Shown here: piece by piece, positions 42,952 through 50,994 of the stretch
Layout of the letters: the number at the start of each line of letters is the position of its first letter
How positions within the stretch are numbered: the stretch's first letter is position 1
Assembly (NCBI GenBank): GCA_017308235.1
Contig: JAFKFL010000027.1
Span: 1 to 64,000, forward strand
From: Alphaproteobacteria bacterium
GTDB lineage: Bacteria > Pseudomonadota > Alphaproteobacteria > Reyranellales > Reyranellaceae
Direction: 5' to 3'
Length of the DNA: 64,000 bases
Notes under the pieces: model-generated
Databases searched by the model: none
Seen by the model: only the letters and a program-made list of their open reading frames with translations
Told to the model about the DNA's origin: nothing
Position numbers and translations under genes: made by a program

Positions 42952-43108
42952 TTGGGCTCCCTCCTGGTGTTCGTTCCCTGCGGGAACAGTGGAGGCAAGT
43001 CCACAACCGGACGTTAGGCTTTGTCAACGCACATCCTGTTCAAACGCTTTGCTGCCCAATCCTTCATCGCGCTACCTTGCGAAATCCCTGTTCGCACGGA
43101 GAGGAGCT

Positions 43109-43972
43109 ATGAACACGATGAAGGGCGGCTTGATTCAGATGTCCCTCAAGGGCGATACGACGATGACGCCGGATCAGATTCGCGAGCGCATGGTGGCCGC
43201 GCATGTCCCGCTGATCGATGATGCCGGTCGCAAAGGCGTCCAAGTCCTCTGTCTGCAGGAGGTCTTCACCCAGCCCTATTTCTGTCCGAGCCAGGACGCC
43301 AAATGGTATGCCGCCGTCGAACCCATTCCCGACGGTCCGACCACCAAGCTGATGCAGGAACTGGCGAAGAAGCACTCGATGGTGATCGTGGTGCCGATCT
43401 ACGAAGAAGACATCACCGGCGTCTATTACAACTCCGCTGCCGTGATCGACGCCGACGGCAGATACCTCGGCAAGTATCGCAAGAATCATATCCCGCAGGT
43501 CGCGGGCTTCTACGAGAAGTTCTTCTTCAAGCCCGGCAATCTTGGCTACCCGGTGTTCCAGACCGCTTACTGCAAGCTCGGCGTCTATATCTGTTACGAC
43601 CGCCACTTTCCCGAAGGATGGCGGGCGCTCGCCTTGAATGGCGCAGAATATATCGTCAACCCTTCAGCGACCGTCGCTGGCCTCAGTCAATATCTCTGGG
43701 AGCTCGAGCAGCCCGCGGCGGCCGTCGCCAACGGCTGCTACATCGGCGCGGTCAATCGCGTCGGCACGGAAGCGCCCTGGAACATCGGCCGCTTCTACGG
43801 CTCGGCCTACTTCGTCAATCCGCGCGGCAAAATCATCGCCAAGGCCAGCGAGGACAAGGACGAGCTGCTGGTGACTGATATGGATTGGAACATGGTGCGC
43901 GAGGTGCGCAATCTTTGGCAGTTCTATCGCGACCGCCGGCCTGAGACCTATGCGAACCTCGCGCAGATTTAG
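43109..43972 (+). CDS. Nitrilase-superfamily N-carbamoyl amidohydrolase (beta-ureidopropionase-like)
   Basis: A 287-residue nitrilase-fold enzyme with the Glu-Lys-Cys triad in VLCLQEVFTQPYFC (Glu), YRKNHIPQVAGFYEKFFFKP (Lys) and GVYICYDRHFPEGWRALALN (Cys). The DRHFPEGWR context is that of beta-ureidopropionase and N-carbamoylputrescine amidase, which release CO2 and NH3 from N-carbamoyl amines. ATG 43109 is chosen for its strong GGAGAGGAG upstream. No other reductive pyrimidine pathway gene is adjacent. Convergent with the first BBP2-type gene. Confidence 0.87.
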   Translation: MNTMKGGLIQMSLKGDTTMTPDQIRERMVAAHVPLIDDAGRKGVQVLCLQEVFTQPYFCPSQDAKWYAAVEPIPDGPTTKLMQELAKKHSMVIVVPIYEEDITGVYYNSAAVIDADGRYLGKYRKNHIPQVAGFYEKFFFKPGNLGYPVFQTAYCKLGVYICYDRHFPEGWRALALNGAEYIVNPSATVAGLSQYLWELEQPAAAVANGCYIGAVNRVGTEAPWNIGRFYGSAYFVNPRGKIIAKASEDKDELLVTDMDWNMVREVRNLWQFYRDRRPETYANLAQI

Positions 43973-44037
43973 ACCTTGGTCGGCACGACCTCCCGCTCTC
44001 GAAGCTGGGGCGGAAGGTCAGCGTGTCACGCTCGCAC

Positions 44038-45438
44038 TCAGAGCTGTGCGCCCAAGCGGAGCATGATCGTGTTGGCGTCGTAGTCGAGCCCGAACTGGTT
44101 GGATGTTCGATGGACGAACTGGTAGGTCGGCCCGACGAAGAAATTGGGCGTCGGCTGGTACATCACACCGGCACGAAACGTCCAGTACTGGTCATAGCGG
44201 CTCGGCTGCCCGCCGTTGTTGCTGCTCAGGTAGTTGGCGACCGTATAGTCGGCATGACCGTCGAGGCGGATATTCGGCCGGAAGGCGTAGTTCACGTCCA
44301 GGCCGCCAGCGGTATTGATGTAGGCCGCCGAATTTGACAACGACGATTCGTCGATGGTTCGGCGGACAAATGGCTTCACAAGAACCTCGCGGATCGGGCT
44401 CCAATAGCCGGTCAGGCCGAAGGTCGGGACTTGGACAGAGGGGAACGCCGCATCGACATAGTCCTGCTGAATATAACCGGCGAATACCTCAAACGAGGTG
44501 ATGGTGCTGACCAGCACCGCAACGCCGCCGACGACTTCAAAGCCGGATGAATTGCGGAAAAGACCGGAGGAGTCCGGATTGTTTTGGTAACGTCGCTGAT
44601 TGAAGGCGCCTCTCGTCCAGATCTCGTAGCCCGGCAGGAATTCGTACCCGATCCGCAGGGCCTGCCGCCATTCAACGCGATTGAGGTCGCTATTGTTGGA
44701 GAACCCCTGATTAACGCCCTGTCCGTTGTTGAGGTAGTCGTAGGCGTCCATCTGGCCGTCTAGGCGAGCCCGAAAGCGCCCGAACTGCTGGAAATAGCCG
44801 ACGTTCGTTGTGTACTGATTATAGACGGAGACCGGAAAGGCGCCGACCACGGCGTTCGGGCTGCCGGGGAAATAGTGCGCACGGGTATAGGCTGCGCCGC
44901 CATAGAAGTTGGAATTAGGGCTGATGTCGTAGCGACCATCGAAGCCGGCGTTCACATCCTGGTAATTCTGCGTGGCGTCGGCGGAGTAGAAGCCGAACGC
45001 ACCTCGCGCGTAGAAGTTCAGCGCATGCTGTCCCCATTGCGAGCGCAATTGCAGGCCAGGATTCACGTTTTGGACAAAGCTCCCGACTCTGTTGGATTGC
45101 GTCGCGTAGATGTTGTCTTGATAGGCCTCGTCCAACTCAAGCGTGGGGAAAAGCAGAAACGACCCCACTCTCACTCCCAGCGGGTTGTAGTTCTCCGACG
45201 CCGCCTGCCGCGGATTCAGATAGTCCTGGCCGGGCGGTGGCGCGTATCGCTGCTCGGGCGCCGCGGTTCCGTACACCGCGGTCCCGGACGTCGCCTGGGC
45301 AAATGCGCTTCCGCTCACGCCGGCAATCGCCAAAGCGACGCCACCGAAGCACGAGAAGCCCTTCGCCAACCGAGTCAAAGAGCTGCGGCTCCGGCCCGAG
45401 GGAAAGGGCTGGAGACGACTTTTTTCCTTATTGCGCAT
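44038..45438 (-). CDS. BBP2-type outer-membrane beta-barrel protein (copy 1)
   Basis: A 466-residue outer-membrane protein. The signal peptide (GFSCFGGVALAIAGVSGSAF, cleavage near AFA-Q) follows a basic N-region from ATG 45438. The barrel starts GSFLLFPTLELDEAYQDNIY, then LQLRSQWGQHALNFYARGAF and GFDGRYDISPNSNFYGGAAY. Many alternating amphipathic strands end in the outer-membrane-type NTIMLRLGAQL. It matches the putative beta-barrel porin 2 pattern and is homologous to the 50995 gene product. In this locus it may form the polysaccharide exit pore. ATG 45438 has AAGGA 7 nt upstream. Confidence 0.82.
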   Translation of the reverse strand: MRNKEKSRLQPFPSGRSRSSLTRLAKGFSCFGGVALAIAGVSGSAFAQATSGTAVYGTAAPEQRYAPPPGQDYLNPRQAASENYNPLGVRVGSFLLFPTLELDEAYQDNIYATQSNRVGSFVQNVNPGLQLRSQWGQHALNFYARGAFGFYSADATQNYQDVNAGFDGRYDISPNSNFYGGAAYTRAHYFPGSPNAVVGAFPVSVYNQYTTNVGYFQQFGRFRARLDGQMDAYDYLNNGQGVNQGFSNNSDLNRVEWRQALRIGYEFLPGYEIWTRGAFNQRRYQNNPDSSGLFRNSSGFEVVGGVAVLVSTITSFEVFAGYIQQDYVDAAFPSVQVPTFGLTGYWSPIREVLVKPFVRRTIDESSLSNSAAYINTAGGLDVNYAFRPNIRLDGHADYTVANYLSSNNGGQPSRYDQYWTFRAGVMYQPTPNFFVGPTYQFVHRTSNQFGLDYDANTIMLRLGAQL

Positions 45439-45643
45439 CAACAGTTCCTTGCAGTTGGTGGCGTGCAAAGACTTTAATATGGACGCGCGTCAAAGAGAAC
45501 AGATTTGAGGCCGTTACGTGGGTCTAAAGTGCAGCACCGGTTGAGAGATTCGGTTTGGCCGCGGTCGGCGGCGGCGATCCCGTGACTTTCCTTACGAAAA
45601 TAGGTAGAATTCCCTACAAAATGTTGGGATTTATGGCGCTCCG

Positions 45644-46948
45644 GTGCCGACGATGACAACGGTCGGGCGCCCCAAGCGGCACATTTCGGTAATCGGCTTG
45701 GGGTATGTCGGCCTGCCCGTGGCAACCACCTTCGCCAAGGCGGGACTGCCGGTTGTCGCCTTCGATATTGATCAGCGCCGCATTGGCGAACTGGTGAAGG
45801 CCCATGATCGCACGGGCGAGATCCAACCCTCCGATTTGCGCACCCCGACGCTACATTTCACAGCCACTGTCGGCGACCTGCGCCGTGCCGATTTCCACAT
45901 CGTCACCGTGCCGACACCGATCGACGCCAGCAAGCAACCAGACCTCCTGCCACTGCGCACGGCGTCCAAGGGAATCGGTAGCATCCTCAAGAAGGGCGAT
46001 ATCGTCGTCTACGAATCGACGGTCTATCCCGGCGTGACGGAGGATGTGTGCATTCCGGTGCTTGAACAAGAGTCCGGGCTCAAATGGAAAGCGGACTTCA
46101 ACGTCGCCTACTCGCCCGAGCGTATCAACCCTGGCGACAAGGAACGGCGCTTCGACAATATCCTCAAAATCGTCTCCGCAGACACGCCCGAGACGCTCGA
46201 CATCGTCGACGCCGTCTACCGCAGCGTCGTGACCGGCGGCACCCACCGCGCCCCCTCGATCAAGATCGCCGAACTCGCCAAGGTGCTGGAGAACACGCAG
46301 CGCGACATCAACGTCGCCCTGATCAACGAAATCGCCCTGATCTGCGACCGGCTGGCCATCGACACACGCGACGTGCTGAGCGCCGCCGGCACGAAATGGA
46401 ACTTCCTGCCCTTCCGGCCAGGCCTGGTCGGCGGTCATTGCATTGGCGTCGATCCGTTCTACATCGCGCACAAAGCAGAGGAAGTGGGCTACCACCCTCA
46501 CGTCATTCATTCCGGACGGCGCGTCAACGACAGCATGGGTGTCTATGTCGCCAATCGCGTGGCCCGCAGTATCATGCGGCGGCCGCACGACGGGCGACCG
46601 CTGGTGACGGTGCTCGGTGTCACCTTCAAGGAGAACGTGCCGGACATCCGCAATACGCGGGTCATAGACATCGTGCGCGAGCTCGAGGATTTTGGCATCG
46701 GCGTGCAACTCCACGATCCGATGGCCGACGGCGATTTGCTGCGCCATGAGTACAATCTGTCTCTGACGACGCTGGCGGCGCTCGAGCCTGCCGATGCCGT
46801 CGTGCTGGCGGTTGCCCATCGGCCCTATCGCGAAGGTGGCTGGGGCTTGGTCAAGGGTCTGCTGAAGCCTGGCGGATTTGTTGCCGACGTCCCCGCCCTG
46901 CTCGATCGCGCCACGACGCCTGACGGCGTCACGCTGTGGAGACTGTAG
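45644..46948 (+). CDS. UDP-N-acetylhexosamine 6-dehydrogenase (WbpA/TviB type)
   Basis: A 434-residue nucleotide-sugar dehydrogenase. NAD site ISVIGLGYVGLPVATTFAKA, VTVPTPIDASKQPDLLPLR, YESTVYPGVTEDVC, KVLENTQRDINVALINEIAL with the catalytic Lys/Asn, catalytic Cys in GLVGGHCIGVDPFYIAHKAE, and the C-terminal VTVLGVTFKENVPDIRNTRV. The sequence favours UDP-GlcNAc/GalNAc or ManNAc oxidation rather than UDP-glucose, giving a uronic-acid building block for the polysaccharide. GTG 45644 or ATG 45653 starts the protein. It is the only plus-strand gene of the locus, divergent from barrel copy 1. Confidence 0.9.
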   Translation: MPTMTTVGRPKRHISVIGLGYVGLPVATTFAKAGLPVVAFDIDQRRIGELVKAHDRTGEIQPSDLRTPTLHFTATVGDLRRADFHIVTVPTPIDASKQPDLLPLRTASKGIGSILKKGDIVVYESTVYPGVTEDVCIPVLEQESGLKWKADFNVAYSPERINPGDKERRFDNILKIVSADTPETLDIVDAVYRSVVTGGTHRAPSIKIAELAKVLENTQRDINVALINEIALICDRLAIDTRDVLSAAGTKWNFLPFRPGLVGGHCIGVDPFYIAHKAEEVGYHPHVIHSGRRVNDSMGVYVANRVARSIMRRPHDGRPLVTVLGVTFKENVPDIRNTRVIDIVRELEDFGIGVQLHDPMADGDLLRHEYNLSLTTLAALEPADAVVLAVAHRPYREGGWGLVKGLLKPGGFVADVPALLDRATTPDGVTLWRL

Positions 46949-46963
46949 GCGACGCCGGCAGAC

Positions 46964-47737
46964 TCAACTGTCCGACGTGGAGATAAATCGTCTCTCGTTG
47001 CCTCGAAGCGCAAGAGAGGTCAGCCGGCCGCTGGCGAAAGCACCGGTATCGATGTTGATCCGGTGCGAACGATCCTGCGGCAAGTCGCAGATCGTATGCC
47101 CGTGCACGACGACACGCTGCGGCAGCGGAATCTTGCTGCGCAGGAAGTCATCGCGGATCCACATCAGGTCGGCCGGCCTCTGCATCTCCAGCGGCAGGCC
47201 CGGTCGGACGCCGGCATGGACAAACAGATAATCGCCGACGCTGTGGTGAAGCATGCAGCCGCGCAGAAGTTCCACGTGGTTTCGGGGCACCGCGGCCGTC
47301 ACTGAAAGGCGAAGCGTCCCCACGGCATCGTCGGTGCGCGGCAGCTGGCGCAGGGAGACGCCGTAGGACAGCAACGTCTCGAGCCCGCCGAAGGCCAGCC
47401 AGTCGAGGCCATCCGTCTGGCCGTCCAGAAAAGCCAGAAAAGCCTCCTCATGGTTGCCCATCAGGCGAACGGTGTCGAAGCCCGGCAGCGGATCGCGCAG
47501 AAGCGCCTCGACGACATCCCGGCTGTCGGGGCCGCGATCGATATAATCGCCGAGGAAAATCAGATGGCGAAAGGTATCGGACGGATACCGGCCGGCGTCT
47601 TCGAAAATGCGCGTCAACAGGTCCTGCAAGAGATCAAAGCGGCCGTGAATATCGCCGATGGCGTACACGGCTTCACCCATCGGAATAGCGCCCGGACGCG
47701 GCACGCGCCCGTGTCCAAACAAGCGGCGAAAAATCAT
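46964..47737 (-). CDS. PPP-family metallophosphatase linked to the BY-kinase
   Basis: A 257-residue phosphatase with all PPP motifs: AIGDIHGRFDLL, IFLGDYIDRGPDS, VRLMGNHEEAF, FVHAGVRPG and VVHGHTI. Such bacterial enzymes remove phosphate from Ser/Thr and sometimes Tyr residues, or cleave dinucleotides. It begins 33 nt after the stop of the Wzc-like kinase on the same strand, so it is likely cotranscribed. No low-molecular-weight Wzb-type phosphatase is present. It may therefore supply the dephosphorylation step of export control (inference). The start at ATG 47737 gives a short basic N-terminus. Confidence 0.87.
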   Translation of the reverse strand: MIFRRLFGHGRVPRPGAIPMGEAVYAIGDIHGRFDLLQDLLTRIFEDAGRYPSDTFRHLIFLGDYIDRGPDSRDVVEALLRDPLPGFDTVRLMGNHEEAFLAFLDGQTDGLDWLAFGGLETLLSYGVSLRQLPRTDDAVGTLRLSVTAAVPRNHVELLRGCMLHHSVGDYLFVHAGVRPGLPLEMQRPADLMWIRDDFLRSKIPLPQRVVVHGHTICDLPQDRSHRINIDTGAFASGRLTSLALRGNERRFISTSDS

Positions 47738-47769
47738 AGGACTATGCTCACCCGAAATCGGGTCGCACT

Positions 47770-50181
47770 CTACTTCATTCGCGGCACGATGCGCGTCAGT
47801 TTTGCGATCCCGCTGGTCTCTCGGGCGACATCGGCCGGCGGCCCGCCGGCCGTCCCGCCGCCATAGGCAGCGCCGTAGTAGCCGCGGTAGCGCGAGTAGT
47901 AGTCGCCATAGTCGCCGTACTCGTACATGGCATGCTTGGCGAGGTTCACCTTATTGATGACGATGCCGATCCGATCGGTGACGCTGTGCAACGTCGCCAC
48001 CGCGCTCTTCACCACGTCGCGCGGTGTCTTGGCCCAGTGGACGACGAAGATGGTGTAGTCGGCAAGCTGGGACACGATGCGGGCGTCAGACACTGCCATC
48101 ACCGGCGGACTGTCCAGGATCACGAGATCGTAACGGTCGGCGAAGGTCGCCAGCGCCGCCTTCATGGCGTGCGATTCGAGCACCTCCGGCGCATTCGGCG
48201 TGTCGGACCGCGCGCAGATATAGTCGACGCCCGAGGACTCGTGACGATGGATGCACTCATCCAGCGTCTTGGTGCCCATGAGATACTCGTCGATGGTGCC
48301 GCCGCGATCCTTCAGACCGAGCGCGACGGCCAGCTTGGCTTGGCGCAGGTCGAGATCCACCAGCAGCACACGGCGTGAGGCGTTCATTTTCGTCAGAAGT
48401 CCGCCCAGAGCGGCCGAAAAGGTGGTCTTGCCCTCGCCTGGCGTCGACGACGTAACGGCGATGATGCGCGCTGGCTGGTCGAGGTTGCTGAGACTGATGG
48501 CCGTGAACACCGCTCGCATCGCCTCCGCCGCTGACGAGGTCGTTCGATCCACGACCTGCGTGACGATATTGGCGCGCTGGCCGATCGCGCCCTTGACCAA
48601 CGGGATCATGCCCAGCACGGCGACACCCGTGGCCTTCTCGACCTGCGACGCGGAGCGGAACACGCGATCGAGTTTCTCCGCGGCGATCGCTCCCGCCATG
48701 CCGAGCAGGCAACCGACGACGAACGCCGCAAAAAGACCGGTCTTGTATTGCGGCGACGAGGGAGCGCCTGCCGGCCAGGCATAGGCCAAGATGCGTGCAT
48801 CCGCGCGCTGGATGTCCTGCTGCTCGCGCAGCTCCTTGAAGCGGGTGAGGAAGCTCTCGAAAAGCGTGCGGTTCGACTGCGCCTCACGCTCGAGCTGCTT
48901 CAGCTCCGCTTCGTACTGGCTTGCGGTGCCGGACATCACGGACGCATGCTCGACCTGGGCCTTGAGCTCATCCTCCTCGGCCTTGGCGGCGTCGAGCTCG
49001 GCACGGACGCCGTTGGTGATGCTCTGTGTCTGCTGCAGGAAGCGGCTATGGATGGCTGCCAGCTCGCTACGCGCCTGCACCAGCTTTGGATGGTTGGGTC
49101 CGAACTGCGTCGAGAGCTCGGCGATCTTGCGGCCAAGCTCGAGTTCCTGCGTCCGCAGCGCGTTCAGAGCCGAATTGGTCGCCACCTCCGAGATCCCGGC
49201 CAGCTCACCCGGATTGAGGCTTGCCTTGCTGAGTGCAACGAGCCGCGCTTCCTTCTCGATCCGGCGGGTCTTGGCCGCCAGATATTTGGAATTGAGGTCG
49301 GACAACGTTTGTGTCGACACGACACCTTCGGGACTGCCCGCCAACCCTTTGTCCCGGCGGTAGGTCGCGACCGCTTCCTCGGCAGCCTGCAGGTTGCGGC
49401 GCAACTCCGCCAGCCGCTCCTCCAGCCACTCCGTGGCGCGCCGGTTGGCTTCGTTCTTGTTGTCGATCTGGTCGGCGAGATAGACCTCGGCGATGGCGTT
49501 GGCGATGCGCGCCGACATCGCGCCGTCCGGGCTTTCGACCGTGATGATGATGACGAAGGTTCGGCCGAGCAGAGAGACCGTGAGATGGCTGGCCACGGTG
49601 CCGATGGCGGCGCGTCGATTGGGGTCGCTATCGTCTTTGCGTCCCTGCCGGACAGGGGGTGTTGCTGATGCGGTTCGCGGCGGCGGCGGCGCGAAAAGTG
49701 ACGAGATTCCGGACTGCCAAATGTCGCGGATCGGCGTCAGTGCCGCATCGAGAAAACCTGGCGCTCGGGAGCCGTTGAAATCCGGATTGGAGGCGAGACC
49801 GAGACGATCGACGACACGGCCGATCAGGAACTCCGACTGGATGACTTCAAGCTCGCTCTGGATCGCGCCGAGATTGAGTGTGTCGACGCCCGAAAGTGCG
49901 GCTTCGGAGTTGATCACCTTGAACGTCCGCGTATCGAGCATGACGCGCGACGATGCTTTGTAGAGCGGCGTTTGCTGCGCAATAATCAAGGCCATGATCG
50001 CGACGGCAATCAGGCCGGCACCGACGATCAGCGCCTTGCGGCGATTGAGTAGCCGCAACCATTCCCAAAGCTCACTCGACGAGTCAGCAACTGGGCTCGG
50101 AGGAGCGAATGGCTCGGCCCCAATCGGAACCTGATGCAGTTCATCGTCGCCGGGGTGATCAAACTTATGCAGCGGTCCCAT
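47770..50181 (-). CDS. Wzc/ExoP-type polysaccharide co-polymerase and tyrosine autokinase
   Basis: An 803-residue inner-membrane protein. Two membrane segments (ALIVGAGLIAVAIMALIIAQ and TGLFAAFVVGCLLGMAGAIA) flank a periplasmic Wzz domain with a long coiled coil. The cytosolic kinase has Walker A SSTPGEGKTTFSAALGGLL, Walker A' VLLVDLDLRQAKLAVALGL and Walker B LVILDSPPVMAVSDARIV. The C-terminal Tyr cluster (YEYGDYGDYYSRYRGYYGAA) is the autophosphorylation tail. It controls chain length and export together with the OPX protein. ATG 50181 is chosen over the upstream frame because it begins a normal cytosolic N-terminus. An inverted repeat lies in its leader. Confidence 0.93.
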   Translation of the reverse strand: MGPLHKFDHPGDDELHQVPIGAEPFAPPSPVADSSSELWEWLRLLNRRKALIVGAGLIAVAIMALIIAQQTPLYKASSRVMLDTRTFKVINSEAALSGVDTLNLGAIQSELEVIQSEFLIGRVVDRLGLASNPDFNGSRAPGFLDAALTPIRDIWQSGISSLFAPPPPRTASATPPVRQGRKDDSDPNRRAAIGTVASHLTVSLLGRTFVIIITVESPDGAMSARIANAIAEVYLADQIDNKNEANRRATEWLEERLAELRRNLQAAEEAVATYRRDKGLAGSPEGVVSTQTLSDLNSKYLAAKTRRIEKEARLVALSKASLNPGELAGISEVATNSALNALRTQELELGRKIAELSTQFGPNHPKLVQARSELAAIHSRFLQQTQSITNGVRAELDAAKAEEDELKAQVEHASVMSGTASQYEAELKQLEREAQSNRTLFESFLTRFKELREQQDIQRADARILAYAWPAGAPSSPQYKTGLFAAFVVGCLLGMAGAIAAEKLDRVFRSASQVEKATGVAVLGMIPLVKGAIGQRANIVTQVVDRTTSSAAEAMRAVFTAISLSNLDQPARIIAVTSSTPGEGKTTFSAALGGLLTKMNASRRVLLVDLDLRQAKLAVALGLKDRGGTIDEYLMGTKTLDECIHRHESSGVDYICARSDTPNAPEVLESHAMKAALATFADRYDLVILDSPPVMAVSDARIVSQLADYTIFVVHWAKTPRDVVKSAVATLHSVTDRIGIVINKVNLAKHAMYEYGDYGDYYSRYRGYYGAAYGGGTAGGPPADVARETSGIAKLTRIVPRMK

Positions 50182-50195
50182 CTTAATTCCCGTCC

Positions 50196-50214
50196 TGCGA
50201 CGTGTGAGGTCGCA
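50196..50214. repeat. Inverted repeat TGCGAC-N7-GTCGCA in the co-polymerase leader
   Basis: Perfect 6-bp arms with a 7-nt loop, 15-33 nt before the Wzc-like ATG. As RNA it would form a small hairpin next to the ribosome site; as DNA it could be an operator. Confidence 0.45.
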
Positions 50215-50300
50215 AGTTCTCAAAAATTACAATGTCTAATTGAATTGTCTTCGCATAGAGCTTTGAGTGGATTTATATCAAAGTTGCATAACCGGTGCTA

Positions 50301-50990
50301 TTAGAAATACCTCTCGGGCACCCGAATGACGTCACCTGGTTCGACCAGTGTGTCTTCGGTGACATACTCCTCCTCGGCGGTCTTCGAGTAGAATCGCTTG
50401 ATGGTGATCCGGGTCTTGGCGGCACGCCGAGTGAAGCCTCCGGCGATTGCAACGGCTTGGATCACCCGCAGGCAATCCGCATAGGCGAATGCGCCCGCAC
50501 GAGTCACCTCACCCAGGATGTAAAAAGGCCGGGTCGCCACCAGCTCTACACTGAGACGCGGCGAGATCAGATAGCCGCTGTCCCGATACCGCTGGCGAAG
50601 CTGCTCCTCGACCTCGTTGAGTGTCTTGCCCACCACCTCGATGGACCCGATCATCCGTGGCGAAATGCTGCCCGTCGCATTGACCTCGTAGTCACCGGAA
50701 AATTCCGTGTCCTGGAGAGCGACCACGCGGATCTTGTCGCCGGCGCCAAGGCGGTAACTGCTAGTCCCCGCCTTGCAGTCGTTGGTTTGGCGGTAGGTCG
50801 GGCCGTTGGTGGGAGCCGGCTCGCTGAAGGACGTCACCTCGCGGTTCGGAGGAACGGGAAGCTGCGTGACGCCGGGGGTGCGTGAGTCGCACGCTGCCAC
50901 GGCCAGAAGGGCGCCGGCCATGACGGCGACCCATGTGGGCTTCCAAAGGGATCGGGCGTTGGGACGCCAAAGGTCATATTTGCTTTGCAC
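50301..50990 (-). CDS. Short OPX (Wza/ExoF-type) polysaccharide export lipoprotein
   Basis: A 229-residue protein with lipobox GALLAVAACDS (lipid-modified Cys near residue 34). The Poly_export domain begins YRLGAGDKIRVVALQDTEFS and includes ISPRMIGSIEVVGKTLNEVE. One SLBB-like repeat follows (FYILGEVTRAGAFAYADCLR, VEPGDVIRVPERYF). It stops there. The second SLBB repeat and the C-terminal amphipathic helix that forms the Wza pore are absent. This short form needs a separate outer-membrane component, for which the adjacent BBP2 barrel is the natural candidate. It starts at ATG 50990, just after the barrel stop. Confidence 0.9.
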   Translation of the reverse strand: MQSKYDLWRPNARSLWKPTWVAVMAGALLAVAACDSRTPGVTQLPVPPNREVTSFSEPAPTNGPTYRQTNDCKAGTSSYRLGAGDKIRVVALQDTEFSGDYEVNATGSISPRMIGSIEVVGKTLNEVEEQLRQRYRDSGYLISPRLSVELVATRPFYILGEVTRAGAFAYADCLRVIQAVAIAGGFTRRAAKTRITIKRFYSKTAEEEYVTEDTLVEPGDVIRVPERYF

Positions 50991-50994
50991 ACTG

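Noticed and set aside
43109..43972. Nitrilase acting on nitriles
   Set aside because: The DRHFPEGWR context around the catalytic Cys is that of carbamoyl amidases rather than true nitrilases.
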